Assembly (NCBI RefSeq): GCF_000092845.1
Contig: NC_014150.1
Location: 1,946,919 to 2,010,918, forward strand
Length of the DNA stretch: 64,000 nucleotides
Reading direction: 5' to 3'
Source: Brachyspira murdochii DSM 12563
GTDB lineage: Bacteria > Spirochaetota > Brachyspiria > Brachyspirales > Brachyspiraceae
Part shown: piece after piece, positions 57,972 to 64,000 of the stretch
How the letters are laid out: every line of letters begins with the position of its first letter
Numbering within the stretch: position 1 is the stretch's first letter
Position numbers and translations under genes: made by a program
Notes under the pieces: model-generated
Database searches by the model: none
Told to the model about the DNA's origin: nothing
What the model saw: only the letters and a program-made list of their open reading frames with translations

Positions 57972-58955
57972 TTATGAAATTCTGTAATTAATACTTCCAG
58001 ATGTAAGTTTATCTACTTTTCCGTCTTCAAACTCTGCTACTAAAGCAAAGTTTTCATCTATATCTAGTACATTTATTATATTTTCTTTATTATCTATATT
58101 AATAGAAACTCTTTTTCCTATCAAAAAAGAACGCTTTTTATATTCATCATAAAATGATATATTATTAAAATAGTAGTCCCATAAATTTTCTAATATTCTT
58201 GCTATTAAAATATTTCTTATATCAGAATTTGAATCATTAGAATTAATAGAATCTGCAGTATCATTAATTTCTTTAGGAAAGCCTTTTTTTGGAAAATTAA
58301 CATTTATTCCAATACCTATAACAGCATAATCAAGTTTGCTGTCTTCAAAACTGAAAGTTCCTTCTGTAAGTATTCCGCATACTTTTTTATTATTAATAAA
58401 TACATCATTAATCCATTTTATATGAGTGTTTTTATTTGTTATCTCTTCTATTGATTTTGATACTGCCATAGCCGCTGCTGTGGTAATAAATGAACTTTTA
58501 AATATTTTTTTCTCTTTTTTAAGATTAAGTATTATACTCATATATATACCAGTACCATAAGGCGAGAAAAAAGATTTACCGTTTCTTCCGTATCCTTCTG
58601 TCTGTTCTTCTGCAATTACTACTGTACCGCTTTCTGCCCCTTTAGATGCTAATTCCCTAGCTATTATATTGGTTGACTTTACTGTCTTATATATAAGAAA
58701 ATTAAACTTATCCTTATATTTAAGCATATTATTTTTTATTATATTTGATGAGATAATATCAGTTTCTTTTGAGAGAGAATATCCTTTATTTTGTAAGGAA
58801 TTAATATTATAACCTTCATTTTTTAATGATTTTACTGCCTTCCATACAGCTGCTCTGCTTACATTTAGATCATCTGCTAATTTTTCCCCAGATATGAAAA
58901 GCCCTTTATTTGATTCTAGTATTGATATTATATTTTCTTTTACATTTCCCTTCAT
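57972..58955 (-). CDS. birA: Bifunctional biotin ligase and biotin operon repressor
   Basis: 327 residues from Met at 58955 (MKGNVKENIISILESNKGLF); a longer frame adds 12 hydrophobic residues and overlaps the promoter. The winged helix covers about 1-65 (GEKLADDLNVSRAAVWKAVK). The ligase domain has the GYGRNGKSFFSPYGTGIYMS motif (biotinyl-AMP binding, GRxGR variant) and KWINDVFINNKKVCGIL. It biotinylates the carrier protein of the Na+ pump and represses the operon. Operator directly upstream. Confidence 0.95.
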   Translation of the reverse strand: MKGNVKENIISILESNKGLFISGEKLADDLNVSRAAVWKAVKSLKNEGYNINSLQNKGYSLSKETDIISSNIIKNNMLKYKDKFNFLIYKTVKSTNIIARELASKGAESGTVVIAEEQTEGYGRNGKSFFSPYGTGIYMSIILNLKKEKKIFKSSFITTAAAMAVSKSIEEITNKNTHIKWINDVFINNKKVCGILTEGTFSFEDSKLDYAVIGIGINVNFPKKGFPKEINDTADSINSNDSNSDIRNILIARILENLWDYYFNNISFYDEYKKRSFLIGKRVSINIDNKENIINVLDIDENFALVAEFEDGKVDKLTSGSINYRIS

Positions 58956-58963
58956 AATATAGA

Positions 58964-58991
58964 ATAATATCATATAGAAGATAATTGTCAA
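58964..58991 (-). promoter_or_regulatory. Promoter of the birA-bioBDA operon
   Basis: Minus strand TTGACA (58991-58986), 16-base spacer, TATTAT (58969-58964). The -35 box is inside the left arm of the BirA operator. Transcription would start only a few bases before the birA ATG, giving a nearly leaderless mRNA. Confidence 0.65.
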
Positions 58992-59017
58992 CTTAAAAAC
59001 TATAAAAGGTTTACAAT
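58984..59017. promoter_or_regulatory. BirA operator
   Basis: ATTGTCAACT (58984-58993), 14-base spacer, GGTTTACAAT (59008-59017). The arms are inverted and match the TTGT(A/T)AACC / GGTTTACAA pattern with about 14-16 bases between arms known for bacterial BirA sites. It lies directly upstream of birA, the first gene of the operon, so biotin should switch off the whole cluster. Confidence 0.8.
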
Positions 59018-59129
59018 TTAAATAGCTTTACAGACATAATGGTAGCTATTTATAAATTAATAATTAACAATAATAACTTGAAAATACTAAAAAAATGAAA
59101 TATATTATTTTTTTATAATAAAAAATATT

Positions 59130-59815
59130 ATGAGTGCTAATATGTTATCATCAGAAAAATATTATGAAGAAGGCATTAATTATCATAAAGAATCAAAATA
59201 TAAAGAAGCAGTACAGTCTTTTAATAAAGCTATAAAATTAGATAATACTACATCAAAATATTATAGTGCAAGAGGTAGAGCAAAAAACAGTTTGAGACAA
59301 TATGAAGAAGCAAAAAAAGATGCTGAAAGGGCTTTGGAGCTGGATAAAAATAATGCTGAAAGCTATTTAGTATTTGGAAATATAAATTTAGATTTAAATA
59401 AGTATTTTGAAGCTATTAAAGACTATGATAAGGCTATAGAATAGACCCTAATTATAGTTATACTTATAATAACAGAGGAATTGCTAAAGATGACTTAAAA
59501 CAGTATTGTGAAGCTATCAAAGACTTTGACAAAGCGATAGATCTAAATCCTAATGATAGTGATGCTTATAATAACAGAGGAATATCTAAAGAAAAATTAG
59601 GACAGTATCGAGAAGCTATTAAAGACTATGATAAGGCTATAGAGCTAGACCCTAATTATAGTTATGCTTATAATAACAGAGGAGCTGCTAAGGGTAATTT
59701 AGGACAGTATAAAGATGCCTTAAAAGATTATAAAAAGGCTTTGAAATTAGACCCTAATGATGAATATGCTAGAGAAAATATACAAAATATTCAAAATAAA
59801 TATGGCTTGAGATAA
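59130..59815 (+). pseudogene. TPR repeat protein with a frameshift
   Basis: The frame from ATG 59130 encodes TPR units (YYEEGINYHKESKYKEAVQS, YYSARGRAKNSLRQYEEAKK) and stops at 59442. Right there the DNA reads ATAGAATAGACCC, where a later copy of the same repeat (near 59638) has ATAGAGCTAGACCC: one base is missing. In the +1 frame the TPRs continue (YNNRGIAKDDLKQYCEAIKD and so on) to a stop at 59813-59815. The restored protein would have about 228 residues and six TPRs. Confidence 0.8.
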
Positions 59816-59865
59816 TTTATACTGAAAATTTTTAAGTTTATAATTTTTTTATTCAACTTTTTGAG

Positions 59866-59950
59866 AAGCCTGCCTACGGCACGCAGAGCGGACGGCAAAA
59901 GAAGTGGGGTCTGGCACGACTGTGTGCTTCGCAGCAAAGCCACAGTTATA
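59866..59950. other. GC-rich island between TPR pseudogene and Na+ pump
   Basis: About 85 bases of GC-rich sequence (GCCTGCCTACGGCACGCAGA, then GGGGTCTGGCACGACTG) in an AT-rich gap. It includes CTGTG/CACAG arms around GCTTCGCAGC. No ORF. It may be an inserted repeat or a small structured RNA, of unknown kind. Confidence 0.4.
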
Positions 59951-60020
59951 AAAATAAAAATACAAAAATTGAAATAGTATAAATATTTCTTAATTGAGTT
60001 TTGAAACTAGTCTAATAAAT

Positions 60021-60056
60021 AAAAAACTCTGCTATTTTTATAAAAAAACAGCAGAG
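60021..60056 (-). terminator. Terminator of the decarboxylase operon
   Basis: CTCTGCT.TTTTTATAAAAA.AGCAGAG stem, followed on the minus strand by TTTTTTATT, 39 bases after the beta subunit stop. Confidence 0.85.
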
Positions 60057-60094
60057 CAAAAAACAATTAATTTATTCAAAAATATTATTATATA

Positions 60095-61222
60095 TCAATG
60101 AAAAAATGTAAGGAGTATACCCATAATAACAGCACCTGATATAATACCAGATATATTAACAGCCATAGCATGAAGAAGCAGACAGTTTGAAGAACTATTC
60201 TCCTGACCGTAAACATGTGCCCCCCAAGCAGGAACTGGAAAAGCACTTAAACCGGCAGAGCCTATTATAGGATTAACTTTTCCGCCTGATAATACATTAA
60301 TAATTTTTGCTGCAAGTATACCAATTGCTGTACTTAATACTAAAGACACTATTCCAAATACAAATATTAAAACAGTATCTAATGTCATAAAATAATCAGC
60401 TGTTGCCGAAGAGCCTATTGCCATTCCTATAAGCATAGTAAGTATACCAGTTAAAGATTTCTGTAAAGTAACAGAGAAATTTTTAATAATATCAGATTCT
60501 CTTAAAATACTTCCAAATAGAAGAGCAGCTATAAGAGGAAAAGAATTAGCTAAAAATATACCGCAAAGTCCCATAGCAATAACAGCAAATATAATTTTCT
60601 CACCTCTTGAAACCTGTCTTAAATAATTCATAGGAATTTTTCTTTCTTTAGAAGTAGTTAAAACTTTTGTAAGCCCAGACTGTAATACTGGAAGAAGCTC
60701 CATATATAGGTAAGCAGCCATCACAATAGCAGCAAAATATCTAGGCTCTGTAATAAGCGAAGACATATACATAGCCAAAGCTCCGTCAGCAGCACCAATA
60801 ATAGCAGTAGCAGCCGATAAGCCTTCTGATATATTTAGAGAACTCATAATATAAAATACTACAAGTATACCTATCTGCGAACTAGCACCTATAAAGAAGT
60901 TTTTAGGGTCAGCAAGTACAAGACCTAAATCTATCATAGTACCTACGGCAAAAAATACCAATACTGGATAAATACCGCTGTCAGCTCCCTGATGAAGAAG
61001 TCCTAAAAATCCGCTTACAACATCTTCTGTAAGTTTAGGAAGAGGCATGTTAGAAGCAAGTATTGCAACCCCCATAGGAAGAAGAAGCAAAGGTTTTCTC
61101 TTATAATATATAGACATATATATAAGATAAGCTCCTAAAAGTATCATTATAATTTGGGCTAAAGTCGGCGGATAAAAACCAGTAAGTAAATTGTTAAAAT
61201 CCAAACCTAAAGCATTATTCAT
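60095..61222 (-). CDS. mmdB: Na+-translocating decarboxylase beta subunit
   Basis: A 375-residue membrane protein with about nine helices. It has LLPMGVAILASNMPLPKLTE, DLGLVLADPKNFFIGASSQI, GAADGALAMYMSSLI, AIGSSATADYFM and ISGIISGAVIMGI-like C-terminal helices, all typical of the OadB/MmdB/GcdB family, including the conserved Asp of the Na+ path (IGAADGALA). It decarboxylates carboxybiotin and pumps Na+ outward. Last gene of the four-gene operon. Confidence 0.94.
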   Translation of the reverse strand: MNNALGLDFNNLLTGFYPPTLAQIIMILLGAYLIYMSIYYKRKPLLLLPMGVAILASNMPLPKLTEDVVSGFLGLLHQGADSGIYPVLVFFAVGTMIDLGLVLADPKNFFIGASSQIGILVVFYIMSSLNISEGLSAATAIIGAADGALAMYMSSLITEPRYFAAIVMAAYLYMELLPVLQSGLTKVLTTSKERKIPMNYLRQVSRGEKIIFAVIAMGLCGIFLANSFPLIAALLFGSILRESDIIKNFSVTLQKSLTGILTMLIGMAIGSSATADYFMTLDTVLIFVFGIVSLVLSTAIGILAAKIINVLSGGKVNPIIGSAGLSAFPVPAWGAHVYGQENSSSNCLLLHAMAVNISGIISGAVIMGILLTFFH

Positions 61223-61238
61223 ATCTACCCCTTAAATA

Positions 61239-61643
61239 TTACTTAATCTGCAATATAACTTGACCTTCAACTACAGATGAACCTTTTTCAACATGTATAG
61301 ATTTTACCTCACCAGAAGCAGGAGCAGTAAGTTCATTTTCCATTTTCATAGCTTCTAATATAGCTACAACCTGACCTTCAGTAACTTTATCTCCCACAGC
61401 AACGCTAAATGATACTATAGTACCCGGCATAGTTGCTTTTACTGATACAGCATTTTCATCTATAGCAGCAGCAGAAGAAGGAGAAGCTGCCTGAACAACT
61501 GGTTTTGCTTGCTGTACAGGTTTAGGTGCTTGAGTCTGTGCCTGAACAACAGGGGCAGAAACTTTTACTTTCTCTTGCTTAACTTCTTCTACTGATACAT
61601 CATAAGTTTTTCCATTAACAGTGATTTTGTATTGTTTAGTCAT
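61239..61643 (-). CDS. mmdC: Biotin carboxyl carrier subunit (gamma)
   Basis: 134 residues from Met at 61643 (MTKQYKITVNGKTYDVSVEE), preceded by GGAG; a longer frame from 61694 is less likely. A Val/Gln/Ala/Pro-rich flexible hinge (about 25-60) leads to the biotinyl domain ATMPGTIVSFSVAVGDKVTE and VAILEAMKMENELTAPASGE, with biotinylated Lys in AMKM. It carries CO2 between alpha and beta subunits and is the substrate of BirA encoded 2.3 kb away. Confidence 0.92.
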   Translation of the reverse strand: MTKQYKITVNGKTYDVSVEEVKQEKVKVSAPVVQAQTQAPKPVQQAKPVVQAASPSSAAAIDENAVSVKATMPGTIVSFSVAVGDKVTEGQVVAILEAMKMENELTAPASGEVKSIHVEKGSSVVEGQVILQIK

Positions 61644-61738
61644 AATGATATTTTCTCCAAAATATTTATTATTATTTAAGTTAATTTTTATCATTGCTTA
61701 AAACTTTATTAAAAATAATAGTTTTAAGCGAAAAATAA

Positions 61739-62056
61739 TTATTTTATATTTACTCTGTCAGCCATACCCCATATAGGAGTTTTAGATTCCTCTATAGAAG
61801 TAATGATAAATTTATTATTAGACATACCTGTATAAGCTGAAATTGCCGCAGTAATAACAGCGACAAGCTCAGTATCATCAAGCAAGTCTTCTTCTTTAGT
61901 TTTACTCTCCTCTACAACTTTGATTATTTCTTCTTCTTTTTTAAGATTTCTGCTTTTGAATATCATACCCAAAATTACAGATAATATATAAAAAACTAAA
62001 GCGACTATAAAAACAGATACTATACCAAATATTGTAATAGCTGCATTATGTTCCAT
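61739..62056 (-). CDS. Na+-decarboxylase small membrane subunit (OadG/MmdD-like)
   Basis: A 105-residue protein. One N-terminal membrane helix (ITIFGIVSVFIVALVFYILS), then a Glu/Lys-rich linker and a C-terminal domain LVAVITAAISAYTGMSNNKF, IITSI, ending in WGMADRVN. This is the OadG/MmdD-type subunit that holds the complex together. It lies between alpha and gamma genes, as in methylmalonyl-CoA decarboxylase clusters. Confidence 0.88.
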   Translation of the reverse strand: MEHNAAITIFGIVSVFIVALVFYILSVILGMIFKSRNLKKEEEIIKVVEESKTKEEDLLDDTELVAVITAAISAYTGMSNNKFIITSIEESKTPIWGMADRVNIK

Positions 62057-62088
62057 TTAACACTCCTTAAAATGATATATAATTTAAT

Positions 62089-63633
62089 TTATAGAGGTAT
62101 ATTACCATGTTTTCTAGGAAGTCTTGTTTCTCTTTTGCTTTTTAAAAGCTGCAAAGCATTAATAAGATAGCTTCTAGTATATTCAGGCTCAATTACATCA
62201 TCAACATAACCTCTTACAGCAGCTCTGTAAGGATTAGCAAACTCTTTTTTATACTCTTCTATTTTTTCAGCCCTAACTTTTTTAGGGTCATCAGCTTTAT
62301 CTATTTCTTTTTTGAATATTATATTAGCAGCTCCGTCTGGTCCCATAACAGCAATCTCCGCAGAAGGCCAAGCGTAAACCATATCAGCACCCAAATGTTT
62401 AGAACACATAGCAATATAAGCTCCGCCGTATGATTTTCTTATGATAAGAGTAATTTTAGGAGCAGTAGCCTCTGAATAAGCATATAAAAGTTTAGCACCA
62501 TGTCTTATAACTCCGTTGTGCTCCTGACCTACACCGGGCAAATATCCTGCTGTATCAACTAATGTGATTAAAGGAATATTAAAACTATCGCAGAAACGTA
62601 TAAATCTTGCTGCTTTGTCCGCTGCATTAATATCAAGTACGCCAGCCATAGAATTAGGCTGATTGGCTATTATACCAACTGATTTTCCGTCAAGACGTGC
62701 AAAACATATAACTATATTAGTAGCAAATAAAGGCTGAAGCTCAAAAAACTCTCCGTTATCAACCACTCTTTTTATAACTTCTTTAATGTCATAAGGTTTA
62801 TTAGGACTGTCTGGAAGTATATTAGATAACTCTTCATCGTTTCTATTAGGATCATCGCCTGTATTTTCTAAAGGAACATCTTCCAAGTTATTTTGAGGTA
62901 TATATGAAAGTAATGTTTTTACTCCTTCCAAAGTAGATACTTCATCTGGGAACATCAAAGAAGCAACACCTGAAGTTTTACTATGAACGTAAGCTCCTCC
63001 AAGCTCTTCAGCAGAAACTTGTTCTCCTGTTACAGCTTTTACTACCTGAGGACCAGTAATAAACATGTTTGAACTTTTATCAGTCATAAATATAAAGTCC
63101 ATCAAAGCAGGCGAATAAACAGCTCCTCCAGCACAAGGTCCCATTATAACACATATCTGCGGTATTACTCCAGAAGCCTGAACATTTCTGTAGAAAATAT
63201 CCCCGTATCCTCTTAATGAGTCAATACCTTCCTGTATCCTAGCCCCGCCCGAATCATTAATACCTATGCAAGGGCAGCCCAGCTTTATTGCCATATCCTG
63301 TACTTTACAAATTTTGGCAGCATGCATTTGTCCTAATGAACCGCCTATTACAGTAAAGTCCTGAGCATATATACATACTTGTCTTCCGTTAATTTTACCG
63401 TATCCTGTAACTACACCTTCTCCAGCTACCTTGTTTTTTTCCATACCAAAATCACTGCATCTATGCTCTATGAAAGCATCAATCTCGCAGAAAGTATTTT
63501 CATCTAATAATTGTAAAATACGTTCTCTTGCAGTTAATTTTCCTTTTTTATGGCGTTCTTCTATTTTGTCTTCTCCGCCAGCCTTTTCTATTTTTTCTTT
63601 TCTTTTTCTAAGTTCATTGATTTTTTCTTGCAT
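62089..63633 (-). CDS. mmdA: Methylmalonyl-CoA decarboxylase alpha (acyl-CoA carboxyltransferase)
   Basis: A 514-residue protein. Its opening KINELRKRKEKIEKAGGEDK, KGKLTARERILQLLDENTFC, CIGINDSGGARIQEGIDSL, MGPCAGGAVYSPALMDFIFM and LVDTAGYLPGVGQEHNGVIR are those of propionyl-CoA carboxylase beta/MmdA. The length fits MmdA (about 510) rather than GcdA (about 590). It transfers CO2 from methylmalonyl-CoA to biotin on the gamma subunit, making propionyl-CoA. First gene of the operon; AAGGA site 10 bases upstream. Confidence 0.92.
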   Translation of the reverse strand: MQEKINELRKRKEKIEKAGGEDKIEERHKKGKLTARERILQLLDENTFCEIDAFIEHRCSDFGMEKNKVAGEGVVTGYGKINGRQVCIYAQDFTVIGGSLGQMHAAKICKVQDMAIKLGCPCIGINDSGGARIQEGIDSLRGYGDIFYRNVQASGVIPQICVIMGPCAGGAVYSPALMDFIFMTDKSSNMFITGPQVVKAVTGEQVSAEELGGAYVHSKTSGVASLMFPDEVSTLEGVKTLLSYIPQNNLEDVPLENTGDDPNRNDEELSNILPDSPNKPYDIKEVIKRVVDNGEFFELQPLFATNIVICFARLDGKSVGIIANQPNSMAGVLDINAADKAARFIRFCDSFNIPLITLVDTAGYLPGVGQEHNGVIRHGAKLLYAYSEATAPKITLIIRKSYGGAYIAMCSKHLGADMVYAWPSAEIAVMGPDGAANIIFKKEIDKADDPKKVRAEKIEEYKKEFANPYRAAVRGYVDDVIEPEYTRSYLINALQLLKSKRETRLPRKHGNIPL

Positions 63634-63935
63634 ATTTTTTAAGTCCTTATTAGATTTTTTGTCTAATTATTAGATTTTAATGCTTTCATAAAACATATAC
63701 TATTTATTATTTATTGCAATGTTATTTTCTAACTTTTGTATGTTTTAACAATTTAGTCGAATGTTAAAAAATATTAAAAAATATAAAAAAATATCTGAAA
63801 AAACTTGCAAAAAAGTTAGAATGCTCTTACAATTATGCTTCTATTATAATAAATAAACAAAAAACAAACTATATATAGTTTATTTTTTTCTATATTATGG
63901 TTTATTATATAGATAATAATTAAAAGGATAATTAA
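63634..63935. other. Divergent intergenic region with a palindrome
   Basis: 302 bases between the divergent mmdA and the secreted-protein gene. It contains TATAAT (63845-63850) without a convincing -35, and a perfect palindrome AAACTATATATAGTTT (63868-63883) followed by ATTTTTTT, perhaps an attenuator or operator in the leader of the plus-strand gene. Confidence 0.45.
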
Positions 63936-64000
63936 ATGAAAAAATTAATAATAATAACAAGCATATTAATTATGAGTATAAGCAGCGGATTAATGGCAAA
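63936..64000 (+). CDS. Secreted protein, N-terminal part only
   Basis: ATG at 63936 behind AAGGA (63924-63928). The 21 residues seen, MKKLIIITSILIMSISSGLM then A, form a signal peptide with an Ala-containing cleavage region. The gene runs off the window, so nothing else can be said. Confidence 0.7.
   Translation, partial: MKKLIIITSILIMSISSGLMA

Overview
The window is very AT-rich. It carries a spirochaete-like gene set (rpmF-plsX with a FabH-like gene, Rnf genes, a Na+-translocating acyl-CoA decarboxylase, PepSY-like periplasmic proteins), and the coding style fits Brachyspira. That genus call is a judgement from gene content, not from a database search.

Region 1 (about 1-25.6 kb) is a tailed-phage (HK97-type siphovirus) prophage that runs off the left edge. 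On the minus strand, reading leftwards from 8920, are portal, prohead protease, major capsid protein, head-tail connectors, major tail protein with two near-identical Ig-like repeats, tail assembly chaperone with a -1 frameshift extension, and tape measure protein (partial). The terminase genes, normally upstream of portal on the same strand, are here divergent on the plus strand (9050-11229). Between terminase and integrase lies an accessory cargo segment (11.4-16 kb). It holds two tiny one-helix hydrophobic peptides with converging consensus promoters and mRNA folding typical of type I toxin-antitoxin loci, a ribbon-helix-helix protein, and a two-gene cassette. The cassette encodes a GHKL-ATPase fused to a Shedu/DUF4263-like nuclease, plus a second PD-(D/E)XK protein, and it is bracketed by related palindromes: a candidate anti-phage system. 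From 16.0 to 25.6 kb, all minus strand, come a 42-residue RHH protein, tyrosine integrase, ssb, a nuclease, many small early genes, a methylase-like protein without its catalytic motif, HNH, DUF1599, a DnaC-like loader and a winged-helix replication protein.

Region 2 (25.6-46.2 kb) is chromosomal: a 5'-damaged Rpn-family gene at the prophage border, a 2-hydroxyacid dehydrogenase, a CreD-like protein, trmB, a lipoprotein, then rpmF-plsX-(degenerate fabH)-rnfC-rnfD-rnfG as one long transcription unit. After this come a FecR/M14 fusion, a YjbQ-like protein, a three-domain RNA repair enzyme with a Nudix neighbour, and a DppA-like aminopeptidase.

Region 3 (46.2-51.9 kb) is a small defence island: a single-chain type IIL restriction-modification enzyme, an OLD-like ATPase, and an XRE-ImmA/IrrE plus PIN (DUF4411) toxin-antitoxin pair.

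Region 4 (52-64 kb) is metabolic: asd, two tandem PepSY-like secreted proteins behind a strong promoter, and the biotin operon birA-bioB-bioD-bioA with a BirA operator in front. After a frameshifted TPR gene comes the biotin-dependent Na+ pump (methylmalonyl-CoA decarboxylase alpha, delta, gamma, beta). Biotin synthesis and the biotin carrier protein that uses it therefore sit within a few kilobases. A secreted protein gene begins at 63936 and leaves the window.
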